From Roseiconus nitratireducens (GTDB lineage: Bacteria; Planctomycetota; Planctomycetia; Pirellulales; Pirellulaceae): DNA of 64,000 bases. Shown piece after piece: positions 19,201 through 28,800 of this stretch. Each line of letters begins with the position of its first letter. The stretch's first letter is position 1. Location: assembly GCF_008629675.1 (NCBI RefSeq), contig NZ_VWOX01000023.1:30109-94108 (forward strand), given 5' to 3'. The notes beneath the pieces were generated by a model. That model saw only the letters and a program-made list of their open reading frames with translations. It was not told where the DNA came from and did not search any database. The translations under genes and the position numbers were made by a program.

Positions 19201-21241
19201 GGACCTGCGCGAGGAAACCAAAGAGAACCAGTTTGCGTTTGTGGGTCTGCAGATGGTGGACATCGCCAGGACCCACGTGACGCCGGCCCGGGATCGTGTT
19301 TTCGCCGCGACCGCGCGGCCGAACGCCAGCGACGTCGATGCCTCCGTCTCGCTGCAACACGTCGTTCGCGCCCGAGAATTGTTGGCGGCTCTGCTGAAGC
19401 GATACGACCGCGTCAAGCAGGAGCGTGAGCTCAAGGACGACATGGAAGAAACTGCCACGATGTACGAGGTTTATCTGCAGAAGCGGCGAATGCTGATGCG
19501 TGAAGCGAGGCAGAATCGCAACCCGTTGGAACGCAAGATGGGAATCGTCGAAGTCGACCAGGCTTACCTGGATCGATTGGCGGAAGTCTTGCAATTGCGT
19601 CGTGCGATGTTGGACGAGCTGGCGCAGATGCTCGGTGATGATCCCCGCCTGCTGTCACGCTACCTTGAGCTGACGAAACGTCGCGGAGATTCACTTCGCG
19701 ACCAACTGTCGGAAATTTCGCAACGTCAATACGACGCCACCGAAGAACTGCTCAGCTGGTTACAGATCGACGAATCGCAAAAGCCCGACCTGTGGTCGAT
19801 CATTGTCGACCTGCGCGTTCAGTCCGCAAGCCAGATCGCAAAGGACACCGCCGAGCTGGCAGAACGGGTCGAGAAGCAAATGCCGCTGGAGATCGATTCG
19901 TCCGTTGGGACCGCGGCTGCCACCGTGGCCATGGCCAAACAACTCGCCAGCGACGCCAGGAGCATCCAGTTCGACGCCGAAAAGTTGGTCGGGCAGGCGG
20001 GTCAGGTTGCCGACGCCGATTCGCTGGTGCACAACGCCGGGACTTTGGTGACTCGTTGCGATCGACTGTTTGCCTTGTTTGATCGGCTGCAATTTGAAAA
20101 CGAATCGGAACCGGCCGTCGCCGACTATGTGGATCGCCGAATGTTGGAAACCCGTGCCGTCGCCAACCTGGCGGATGCCTGGTCGGAACTTTGCAACAGC
20201 CTGGTCGCTGGCAATTATGCGGGCGTGGTGCACACCGAGCAGCTCCGTCTGGCCGTTGCCACGCAACTGCTCCGCGTGGAAATGCTGGAGATGGAAAGCG
20301 AGCTGGAAGGACAATTCCAGCGGTTGGCCGAATCCAGCGTGCCAGGGCCAATCGTCGACATGATCCGCTCGCTGCATCGCTTGATGGAAACGATCACCTT
20401 CAATCAAGCCGCTGCATCGTTTCGTGCCTCCGGCGACACCATCGAATCGGCAAGCCGGCAGCAGGAACTGGCCCTGCAGCGGCTGGAAGAAGCCGAAGAA
20501 TTGTTTGACAAGATTCGACGCGAAGTTGTGCGAGAACTCGACCAATACGATGTGCGAGACCCCAACATCGCCGATCTTCGCGACCCGACGCTGGATGAAT
20601 TTCTGGCCCGGCTGGAACGAGAACCAAATATCGTTGCCCAGCTTGGCATCCCCGTTCGGCGAACCAATCTCCGCGTGATTGCCGAATCCATGCTGTGGCA
20701 ACAACAGGGTGGCGGGGGACTCGGTGAGGCCGGCAAAGCTGCTGCGAATCGGGCCAAGGAAGCAATGAAAATGAAGCGGGCCGCCCAGCAGAAAGACGAC
20801 AAGGAAAAGGCGAAAGAACGGGAGTTGACCGACGGGGAGCGCGAGCAGTTCGCGCAGGCGAAGCGAGCACAAGAGATGCTGGAGAAGTCACTGCGAGAGA
20901 TTGAACAACGTCGGGATGATCCGACCACGCCCGATGGGGAACGCCAACGTTTGGACAAAATGGCCAAGAACATCGAACGCATGATGGAACAGTCCGACGG
21001 AAACAATGCCGACCGCCGGGCATGGGACCAGGTCGTTCAATCCGATCAGGCCCAGGAATTGATCCGCGCGCTCGCCGCGGGGGAATCTCTCCCCGACGAA
21101 CAGTGGAATAAATTGCTTTCGACGTTGGACGATGGGCTGTGGCAAGTTCGTGGAAACCAGCCGCCCGAAGCGTACCGCAAGGCCATCGAACAGTACCAAG
21201 ACCAGATCCGAGAACTCATGCAGACGATTGATGAAGGATGA
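16289..21241 (+). CDS. Very large membrane coiled-coil protein of the MoxR cluster (DUF4175-like)
   Basis: About 1650 residues. ATG 16289 follows the previous stop by two bases and has a GAGAGG about 12 bases upstream; longer in-frame extensions lie inside the previous gene. The N-terminus has two or three membrane helices (about 33-78 and 155-175). An extracytoplasmic beta region follows. Then comes a very long disordered stretch rich in Pro, Ser, Asp and Glu (about 525-910). The C-terminal half is strongly helical and coiled-coil like, ending in charged KDDKEKAKERELTDGERE-type sequence. I do not recognise an enzyme domain. Its fixed place in MoxR clusters suggests a structural part of the envelope complex. 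Confidence 0.75.
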   Translation: MSASISTHRFPSAIERKLRSVRWRRAGLAAAASVAVGAAVLMTLMIGSMALDWLFPFAPALMRPLLTAGTLAATAASVFAFGYRPIRSALRWNDAANAVDGEIPQLEERWSTVASLSSRQLSDQTPTQRAMAAQVISEAVAMEQIVQPSRVAPPVSPKPAVAAAAASALLLAGLIAINPSQLSVLMKRFWFPTSPITATQLQSLTGDQFVPRSESIDLITRQDGVQRSRATLTVRDADGTSREYQIGADENASDLFRHRLRVDDSVSYRVRAGDSQTAWQHLRVIDFPELAEVKFAIDFPEYTRQDPVQRDRLPRRVKVAQGSTLRLSLKPLEPLKQLSLAVTHLDRSTGENSSEETQAESEREELIADDSGWYHFQMQLMDDVILAPSLTSPHDLTNQRRLFSRIDVITDKAPVARVVSPNNEMAVAVDETIEIEFEAHDDHGIMTAELVVFDESRKDEQGNPVVVAVKPIPLADQKNSKHVMGKTELDLRDMNLREGSEISYAIRVTDNRDVALASQQTSDPSSTAQAPTAPDKNSDANARDRLAEDSALRSKDAEGVAENPSGPNQNASPESESATPSKDDLSQMLALAPPRFPESDSPGDASPQDREGVSKQPTPQIPTDGSSADLPPADEAPKRPSSTSAPDAEPAGDGLDDEPGDASNDSPADASEANQDPRGSESQGPQTSEGVPSIDPKKGMRGEDSSSEPGTDANPSADGAPADESPDDGNGRPASDPAAESDEVTPGSKPEPSAGNPLDQIAKATTSPPSPADTDPSPRKQSAPTLQAANSPSPKPADTSSKNSPSNAGGSSPKSSASKQVAMTQSAGTQSARPDPKQPNSDPKPAASNPTQPSDPAPKPSGSKVAKSSAGETRPPNQFALKTQQSRSGQDTQTGRRRLKITEKLASIATAETRPGEDRQIRESVVEIDEMLAEVETGLRQLVDRTIADSDRGEQFQRLDLGLGNIESFIADLREETKENQFAFVGLQMVDIARTHVTPARDRVFAATARPNASDVDASVSLQHVVRARELLAALLKRYDRVKQERELKDDMEETATMYEVYLQKRRMLMREARQNRNPLERKMGIVEVDQAYLDRLAEVLQLRRAMLDELAQMLGDDPRLLSRYLELTKRRGDSLRDQLSEISQRQYDATEELLSWLQIDESQKPDLWSIIVDLRVQSASQIAKDTAELAERVEKQMPLEIDSSVGTAAATVAMAKQLASDARSIQFDAEKLVGQAGQVADADSLVHNAGTLVTRCDRLFALFDRLQFENESEPAVADYVDRRMLETRAVANLADAWSELCNSLVAGNYAGVVHTEQLRLAVATQLLRVEMLEMESELEGQFQRLAESSVPGPIVDMIRSLHRLMETITFNQAAASFRASGDTIESASRQQELALQRLEEAEELFDKIRREVVRELDQYDVRDPNIADLRDPTLDEFLARLEREPNIVAQLGIPVRRTNLRVIAESMLWQQQGGGGLGEAGKAAANRAKEAMKMKRAAQQKDDKEKAKERELTDGEREQFAQAKRAQEMLEKSLREIEQRRDDPTTPDGERQRLDKMAKNIERMMEQSDGNNADRRAWDQVVQSDQAQELIRALAAGESLPDEQWNKLLSTLDDGLWQVRGNQPPEAYRKAIEQYQDQIRELMQTIDEG

Positions 21242-22431
21242 CGCACGCATTTGAATCCGTCTTGACCATGCGATGGATCACCGCCGCAAGTTTCCTTCTG
21301 ATCTTTGGGGCTTGCTCCGGCGAACCTGCGTGCGGCCAGGAAGCGTCCGAATCGATCATCGCCACGAACACCAATCTGAGCGCGGCGTTGCCTGCCGGGG
21401 AATGGGGTCGAGTGGAAAGCGCGGTGGACCGGGGTCTCCGCTGGCTGGCCAACGAACAGGCGGAGGACGGCCGTTTTCCGAGCGACGAAATCGCCCAGCC
21501 CGCCGTCACGTCACTGGCCGTGATGGCATTTCTTTCTCGTGGGCACCTCCCGGACCAGGGGCCTTATGGTGAAAACATCTCCCGGGCGATCGACTTCGTC
21601 CTGTCGACGCAGCGCCGCCGGGGGTACTTTTCCCTGCGCCCCGTGATCCCGCCGTCACAGCACCTGACGCCTTCACAAACGGTTGTCTACAACCATTCGA
21701 TCGCCGGACTGATGCTGGGCGAGGTCTACGGCATGTGTTCCGGCGAACGATCCCAACGTGTCGAACAGGCGATCCATCGCGCGTTGATCTATCACCGCGA
21801 AGTCCAATCACGAACCAAATCCGCTGAATCCGATTTTGGCGGTTGGCGATACGGGTATCCGGAAAGTCCCGATGCGGCATCGGACATGTCGGTAACCGGA
21901 TGGGCGTTGATGTTCCTGCGATCGGCTCGCAACGCCGAATTCAATGTCCCGAAACAGTACTTTGACGAAGGGCTGGATTTTGTTCAGCGCTGCTATGAAC
22001 CCGATCCGTCCCAGCACGAAAAGGGCGTGTTCCGATACCGTCCCCATGCTTCTCAGGAGAATCCGCAAATCACGCTCGCCAACACCGCTTCGGCGACACT
22101 CACCCTGATTCTCGGTGGGCGACATCGGTATGAAGGGGTGGCAACGTCGGTGACTTGGTTCCGCAGCAGGAATTACCCCAACCCCTGGCAAAACAATTAC
22201 TATTATTTGGCCAGCTACTACAGCAGCCAGGCGATGGCGCAGGTTGGCGGAGAGGCTTGGGAACAAATCTTTCCGCAGATTGCCGCGGGCTTGCTGGAGG
22301 AACAGTCCGACACCGGCGGTTGGCCCCCGGGTGGAGCCAATGAAAAGCGTTTCGGATCGGCGTACAGCACGTCGCTTGCCGTTCTGGCTTTGACGCCGGC
22401 TTACGGACTCCTGCCAATCTACCAGCGATAG
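21238..22431 (+). CDS. Exported prenyltransferase/squalene-cyclase repeat protein
   Basis: A 397-residue protein whose start overlaps the previous stop (ATGA). An internal ATG at 21268 gives a cleaner signal peptide (MRWITAASFLLIFGACSG). The mature part has alpha/alpha-toroid repeats typical of prenyltransferase and squalene-oxidase-like domains: VDRGLRWLANEQAEDGRFP, IDFVLSTQRRRGYFSL, MSVTGWALMFLRSARNAEF and EQSDTGGWPPG. The acidic motif of real terpene cyclases is not evident, so it is more likely a secreted toroid-fold protein of unknown ligand, as in other planctomycete MoxR operons. Confidence 0.8.
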   Translation: MTHAFESVLTMRWITAASFLLIFGACSGEPACGQEASESIIATNTNLSAALPAGEWGRVESAVDRGLRWLANEQAEDGRFPSDEIAQPAVTSLAVMAFLSRGHLPDQGPYGENISRAIDFVLSTQRRRGYFSLRPVIPPSQHLTPSQTVVYNHSIAGLMLGEVYGMCSGERSQRVEQAIHRALIYHREVQSRTKSAESDFGGWRYGYPESPDAASDMSVTGWALMFLRSARNAEFNVPKQYFDEGLDFVQRCYEPDPSQHEKGVFRYRPHASQENPQITLANTASATLTLILGGRHRYEGVATSVTWFRSRNYPNPWQNNYYYLASYYSSQAMAQVGGEAWEQIFPQIAAGLLEEQSDTGGWPPGGANEKRFGSAYSTSLAVLALTPAYGLLPIYQR

Positions 22432-22445
22432 AAGTCGACTTCGAA

Positions 22446-25400
22446 ATGCGTTTCCGCTTTGTCACGCGCCCGCGCGCCGGCAGGCCGCAACCCAGCGGGC
22501 ATCTTGGACGCCGCATGGTTGGGCTGGCACTCTGGCTGGGCTGTTTCGCATTTCAGTCCGCGGCGTTGGCCGACAATCTCGTTTCGCAACCAAGTGACAA
22601 GGCCGCGTTGTGCGTTTTGTTCGGCGACGACTGCCTAAGCAATCCGCTGGCTCTGTCGCGGCGAATGCAGGGAATCAAGGACGCCGACCGGTACACCATT
22701 CTTCGTGATGCGGTCTTCCCGCCGGGACAAGCACACATCCGCCTGGACTTCGATTTCTCACCAGCCTATGTGGACGATCAGACGGCCGCGGAATTCGGCA
22801 TCTCCGATCCCTGGGCCGCGTTCCGCACCACATATGATTCCGGCGTCCCTCGCGGTGGGAATCTGGTCGCCCCGGCAATGATCCTGGTTTCGGCTGCCGA
22901 CGACCTGGGGCGGCTGGATGAATTGGATTCGTTGGTGGATTCACGCGAAAACGCCGATCCAGCCATCACCCTTGCGATGCGGGCCTTGATCGCAATGGCG
23001 CGACGCGACTTGGATTCGGCTCACAAATGGATGCTCCGGTTGGACAAACAGGTAGGCGTCCTGACAGATCGCGACGACCACATCGCCTGCGTCACCGTTG
23101 TGCTTTGGGCGTCCGCGTCAAAGATTGAATTGCGGGATCAAGCGGCCGAATTCGCCTTTCGTTTCTTTGAACAGGTGCGAAACGGCGATGGTTTGCGTAG
23201 CGAACGGTGGCGGCGTCATCTGTTCGCGATGACTTACCTGCTTCAATACCTGGTCGAAGTCGATTCGAGCGACGCGCCACCGCAATTCGGTTCGTTGGCA
23301 CACTGGCACGCAGTCAGCCGTCAAACGGCGGAAACCAATGGACAGGGAATGCCGGTTGCCATGTGGGACTGCTACTCGGGTGTCGTCAGGAACCTGACGG
23401 GGCACGATCGTGACTACCTGTACTTTGACGTTCCGCTGGAAGGTGATTTCAGCATCCAGGCGGACGTCAGCCCGTTCGGATACGGCGATACCCGGCTGGG
23501 ATTTGGGGGAATCTGGGCCGGGCCCGGATTCGATCACCGTTCAATTCTCAATGGCACCTTCGGGCAGGACCGTCCAAACATCGTGCTTGACCGACCGCTT
23601 GACGAGATCGGCGAATCGATGCGAGTTCGCATCATCATCCAGGACGGTGTGCGCACCACATTGATCAACGGCCGAAAGGTGTTTGAAGATCGCGTGTCCG
23701 CCGGCGACCCGTGGTTGTCCATCTTCAGCTACTGGTACACCCACGGCTGGGTTCGCAATCTTCGGGTCGAAGGGAATCCCAGCATCCCGAATCGCATCGA
23801 TCTGGCGACAAGTCCAGAGTTGGCCGGCTGGAATGCTTACTTCGGTGAATCGGTGGGCGGGGAGGATGGGAGTTGGCGTCTGGTACAGGGTGCTTCATCC
23901 CAGATTTCGTCTAAGGATTCGGATCCCGAATCCGTACCGGGGGAATTGCGGGGACAACGAATCTTCGGCCAAGACGGAACCTTCCAAGAGCGTTGGTTGC
24001 GATACCACCGTCCCCTGCTTGAGGACGGCACGCTTTCTTACCAGTTCTTTTACCGGCCGGGACAAGCCGGCGTTCACCCCGTGATCGGTCGTCAAGCGTT
24101 TCTGATTGAGCCATCCGGCGTGAGCATTCACCGGATGACCGATGGAAAATACGACCGGACGGACTTGCGTCCGTCCAATGCAAAACCAGTTGAGAATGTC
24201 GACGGATTTGCCGGTCCGTTTGCTCTCAAACCGGACGCCTGGAACGACGTGCAAATCATAATCGCCGGTGACCGAATGGCGATTTCACTGAATGGGAATC
24301 CCGTCACCCAGACGGAATTGCCCGACGGCACCGACCGAACATTTGGTTTGTTTCACTACGCTGACCAAACCGAGGCACGCGTTAAGACGCTCCGGTGGCA
24401 GGGCGAATGGCGGAAAACCTTGCCGCCGGCGCGTGAACAGGAACTTGCCGACGATGCGGTCGAACAACGGTTGGCCGGATCCAGAATGGAAAAAATGTTT
24501 TTCCATGACTTCTCGGACGGACTTCCCGTCACTCGATTTCTGGTTTCCGGCGAAGGCTGGCAGAAAAACTTTCAGCAGTTGGACGATGGCGTTCGATTGG
24601 TTCGTGAGGGAACCGGAGGCTATTTGGATCACACCGTCAGGCCACACCTGCAGCTGGAAGGAGATTTCGACGTCATTGCTTCGTTCCGCGGATTCGACGC
24701 CACCACAGAATCGGGTGGCGACGCCAACGTTCAGCTTTATGTCGGGTTCGAGGAGCAGGCGACGGACTGCCGACTGTATCGCAAGTTCAGTCGATTCGAA
24801 GCGAAGGAACTGGGGCGTGACATTGTCCAGGCCGCGTACTTCTACAGCCGAGAGGGAGAGCGAAAGTACACGTTCCCCAAGATGGTCAGTGAAGCCGTTT
24901 CCGCCGGCAAACTGCGACTGTCCCGTCGCGGTGACCAGATGCATTATCTGTTTGCCGCTAACGATTCGGATGACTACCGTTTGTTGCACACTGAAAAAGT
25001 GCCCACGGGCCCAACCAAGCCGCTCGGATTAGGCCTGGTGACAGAAGCGATCAAGGTGGGGTCGGCATCGGTGGTTTGGAAATCGTTGGAGATCCATGCT
25101 CAAGGGATGACCGGCATGGCGGCCCAGCGACAGGTATCGGTCACGGATCTTGACCGGATGCGAAACACGCTGGCCAAGAAACTGGAATTGGATTTCTCCG
25201 ATCCCGAACCCCTGCAATCCTTTCAAACGTGGGGAAACCAGGCGGAGTTTCAACGCACGCCGGGGGGACTGCGAGTTCGCGCGCCGGGATTCAAAGAATG
25301 GCAAGGTCACGGGCTGATCGCAAATTTCGGCTTCGCGGGCGATTTTGATGTCGCGATGGAGATTGACGTCCAGAAACTTCCATCACCGGCCCAGTCCGGC

Positions 25401-25784
25401 GAGTGCGTTGTCTTGCTGCAAGCCGAATTCGATGATCCGCAAGCCACGGCGGTCGAAACGAAGTATGCGATCAGTGATCAGGGCATTCGGGCGGCAGAGC
25501 TTCAAATCGGCCACACCCCCGAAGGAGTTCCCCGCAAATACGAGGAACTTGCCAGCATCCCCTCTCCACGCGCGCACACGCTGCGCATTGCCCGCCGGGG
25601 TGGCACCGCTTATTTCCTGTTTCAGGAAACCGCCGACGCTGCACCGCGATTGCTCGGTCAATTGGAAGTCGCGGAGACGCCGATTGCCGCTGGGAAACTG
25701 CGAGCAATCCTGCACGCCAGCGGTGAAGGGCGCGAAGTCATTGTGGTGATCAAGAAGCTGACGATTCACGCGGATGAGATCTAA
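22446..25784 (+). CDS. Secreted DUF1583-family protein, full length
   Basis: A 1112-residue exported protein with a signal peptide (GLALWLGCFAFQSAALA) after a basic start. A helical N-terminal part is followed by at least three concanavalin-like beta-sandwich segments with lectin/glucanase-type strands (for example RHLFAMTYLLQYLVEV, then DVPLEGDFSIQADVSPFGYG). The middle is the DUF1583 region (HPVIGRQAFLIEPSGV, HRMTDGKYDRTDLRP). It closes the operon 14 bp after the toroid protein and is a paralogue of the divergent gene at 1-1937. A surface- or polysaccharide-binding role is inference. Confidence 0.8.
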   Translation: MRFRFVTRPRAGRPQPSGHLGRRMVGLALWLGCFAFQSAALADNLVSQPSDKAALCVLFGDDCLSNPLALSRRMQGIKDADRYTILRDAVFPPGQAHIRLDFDFSPAYVDDQTAAEFGISDPWAAFRTTYDSGVPRGGNLVAPAMILVSAADDLGRLDELDSLVDSRENADPAITLAMRALIAMARRDLDSAHKWMLRLDKQVGVLTDRDDHIACVTVVLWASASKIELRDQAAEFAFRFFEQVRNGDGLRSERWRRHLFAMTYLLQYLVEVDSSDAPPQFGSLAHWHAVSRQTAETNGQGMPVAMWDCYSGVVRNLTGHDRDYLYFDVPLEGDFSIQADVSPFGYGDTRLGFGGIWAGPGFDHRSILNGTFGQDRPNIVLDRPLDEIGESMRVRIIIQDGVRTTLINGRKVFEDRVSAGDPWLSIFSYWYTHGWVRNLRVEGNPSIPNRIDLATSPELAGWNAYFGESVGGEDGSWRLVQGASSQISSKDSDPESVPGELRGQRIFGQDGTFQERWLRYHRPLLEDGTLSYQFFYRPGQAGVHPVIGRQAFLIEPSGVSIHRMTDGKYDRTDLRPSNAKPVENVDGFAGPFALKPDAWNDVQIIIAGDRMAISLNGNPVTQTELPDGTDRTFGLFHYADQTEARVKTLRWQGEWRKTLPPAREQELADDAVEQRLAGSRMEKMFFHDFSDGLPVTRFLVSGEGWQKNFQQLDDGVRLVREGTGGYLDHTVRPHLQLEGDFDVIASFRGFDATTESGGDANVQLYVGFEEQATDCRLYRKFSRFEAKELGRDIVQAAYFYSREGERKYTFPKMVSEAVSAGKLRLSRRGDQMHYLFAANDSDDYRLLHTEKVPTGPTKPLGLGLVTEAIKVGSASVVWKSLEIHAQGMTGMAAQRQVSVTDLDRMRNTLAKKLELDFSDPEPLQSFQTWGNQAEFQRTPGGLRVRAPGFKEWQGHGLIANFGFAGDFDVAMEIDVQKLPSPAQSGECVVLLQAEFDDPQATAVETKYAISDQGIRAAELQIGHTPEGVPRKYEELASIPSPRAHTLRIARRGGTAYFLFQETADAAPRLLGQLEVAETPIAAGKLRAILHASGEGREVIVVIKKLTIHADEI

Positions 25785-25843
25785 GGCTCAGCCGAGCTCA
25801 AGCAGTCTGATCACTCGCATCACGCTGACAGCCCGTTGTGGAC

Positions 25844-25870
25844 GGTCCCAGCGGGCAACCCGCCGGGACC
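25844..25870. terminator. Hairpin between convergent genes, probable bidirectional terminator
   Basis: A stem with arms GGTCCC/GGGACC and inner CGGG/CCCG, loop CAA, in the 111-bp gap between the convergent DUF1583 gene and the large exported peptidase. No clear T-run follows, so termination is inferred from position and stem strength. Confidence 0.5.
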
Positions 25871-25895
25871 TCCAAATCGGATGACGGACCGCTGA

Positions 25896-28800
25896 TCAGA
25901 ACAGCAGGTCGTCGCCGGGACCACCGTCCAGCGTGTCTTCTTCCCCATCGTCCAGCAGGCTGGTTTGCAGCAAAGCGCTCGCTCCGGCGGCATCGCCCGC
26001 ACTCCAAGCGTCGCCGATGTCCCGAAGCACCTCGAGGTCGCTGAGCAGATCGACCAGCGAATCATCGTCGTCATCTGCATCGACGTCAAAGATGTCTCCG
26101 GCGAGCAAATCATCGTCCTGGTTGCCCGCCAGCTCATCCTGGCCCGCTCCTCCGATCAACAGATCCAACCCGCCGCCGCCAAACAGCTGATCGTTGCCTA
26201 GACCGCCCAGCAGAATATCGTTGCCTTTGCCGGTTCGAATCAGATCGTTGCCGGCTCCGCCGATCACGACCGTATCGATGGCGATGTTGCCGGCCGTCAC
26301 AAAATGATCGTCGCCATCACCCAGCATGACCAGGATGCTACCGATGTCGGCAACATCAAATTCGCGGAACCGATCTCCTGAGAGGAACTTAGAATTCAGC
26401 CGGACACTTTGATTGTTCCGGCCTCCCACCAAGTTCAATTGGACGACGTCACGTTGATCCGTTCCGATCACTTGCAACTGGCCATCCTGGATCCCCGCCC
26501 CCGACACCACCGCCTGGGTTTGAATGCTGTCGGCCAGACCGTCCTGGTCGAAGACCGTCACGGTCACCGAGTAAATTCCACCAAACGGATAGGCGTGCTG
26601 GGCGAGAACGGTTCCGCCGCCGCGCTGCTGTACCACCTCCGCGGGTTCGGCCGCCGTCCCATCGCCCCAATCGACGATGGCCGTGTGCGTGTCGTCCAGA
26701 TTCAGGTCCGTGAAGAGCGCCTCGACCAAGACGGGATCGCCTTCGCCGGCAAGCTGCTCCAGCGTCGCGCTGCTGGTCACCGATGTCAGCTGCGGTTGAC
26801 GATTGAGATGCAACACGTACTCGCCCGGGAACTCATCTGCCGCGTTCACCACCACCGTGTAGGTGCCAGCGGCGGGAACGGTGTACGCGACTGCTGCGCC
26901 GACTCCGCCGAAGTTGGTGTCGGAGGTCGCGACCACGTTCCCCTCGGGAGAGAGTAACGTGAACACCGGACTGAGTCGGTTCACAAATTCTCCGGTCTCC
27001 GCCGCCGGCACCGACGCGGAAAGCTCGATCGTTTCGCCGACGCGGTCGAAGGTAACGGTGTACTCGTCAATGGGCGTCTGCAGCGCGGCTTCCACGTCAG
27101 CGAGTTTGATGCCGGTTGCCAGGGCAAAGCTCGGATCGGTGATCGCTCGCAAGAACTCGCCCATGGTTGCATCGAAAATATCGACCGAGTCGTTCTGCGT
27201 GACGAAAAGCTCCGTTCCATCGGCAGAGAGTGCGATCTGATCGATCCCAAAGAATACGCCCAGCCGGTTCGGAAGCGGACCCGCCGGATCGTTGTCAATT
27301 CCGGAGATCGTCAACAGGGGCGATTGCGACATGCCGCCGGTGGACGGATTGAATCCCCAGACGTCCACATAGCCTGAATTGTTCGCACCATCGGATCGAA
27401 CGTAGAGTCGCGTGCCGTCCGGGCTGAATACCGCAGAATTCAAATTGGAAGGTCCACGAAGATTCGGGCGGGAGGTCACCAGGGACAGACCATCGGTTCG
27501 GAATGACGAAACGTTCCCGAACCGAATCACCACACCGGTTTCTCCACCCGGCGCGGCGTAAACGTTGACCGGTCCTCCCACGTTCAAGACTTCGCCGGTG
27601 TCGGAAAGTGTTCCAGCATCATCAATTTCGAAGCGACGCACAGTGGTATTCGACGTTGAAGTGACCAGAACGGACCCGTCCTCTGTCACGTCCACCGAAC
27701 TGTGAGCGCTGTTCGGATCGAACGTGCCGATTTCCGTCCGGGTTGCGACGTCGACCACGGACAGTGGCATGATGGCACTTCCGTCGCTGACCACCAGGAA
27801 CCGACCGTCGGGTGTGAAGTCCAAATCTTCCGCATTTGTGGAAACGGGAATCGGATTGATTCCGTCCGCCAGCTTCGGCGCGCCCTCGGTCAAATCGATG
27901 ACCCACAGTTGCTGGGAAAAGTCCGTGACGAATGCCAGGCCGGAATCGGTGGCGATTTCCACATCACCGATCAAGGCCTGCGTGGGCAGTTCAACACTTC
28001 CCAAAACCTGGTCGGTTTTCGTATCGAAGACGGTCACCATCTTCGACTCGTTGTTGGCGACGACTCCCAATGAAGACGGCGAGGCTCCTTGAAGGTGGCC
28101 ATAAACGGTCTGCGTCGCGCTGATGTCCTGGGTTTCGGCAAAGGTCTCCGCGACCAGGCGGATCCCATCGAATTCCGCTTGCCCGGGTCCCCTCCCCGGC
28201 TCGGGAACCGTCTCAACGAATGCGACTCGAATGCTCCGCCCGGCGTACTCCGTCAAATCCACCGATTGAGACTGCCACCCGGTGTCGCCGGTCGGATTCT
28301 CGGCTTGAGTCCCCGTGGAAAAACTCGACACGACTGCCAGAATCTCGTCGGTCGACGGATCGCGAATTTCCACCTCCAGTGTCCGCGGAATCGTGGCCGG
28401 TCCGCCCAGGTCGAAGTTCCACTGCAACCGGCTGGACCAGTCCAGTGTGACCTGATCCGCCGAAGCGGGCACCGATACATCCTGATACATCTCGAACTCG
28501 AGGGGGCCGCCGCCATCGAACCCGTTCCAAGCCACGAAGTCTCCTTGGAGCGGATCCGTCGAATCCAGACCGAAGTTGCCGCCGGCGCCGGGACCGGTAA
28601 CGGACCAGGGCCGGAACGGGCGATTGGGGATGACGCTGGTGGTCCAACCGCTGAAGTCGCCCGTTTCAAAACCGCCGTTGACGATCAAGTCATCTCCGAA
28701 TTCCATCGTCTCGCGTTCGATGCTGGCGTCCCGCGTCACCACCAGCGAGTACTGCGAGGAACCCTCGCCGGAAACGCGTGCAAAGTACGTCCCGGTTTCA

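Noticed and set aside
19760..20872. Leftward open frame of 370 codons
   Set aside because: Antisense of the helical part of the large membrane protein; no protein-like motifs.
21238..22431. True squalene/hopene cyclase
   Set aside because: The protein has toroid repeats but no evident catalytic DxDD-type motif and is too short for a two-domain cyclase.
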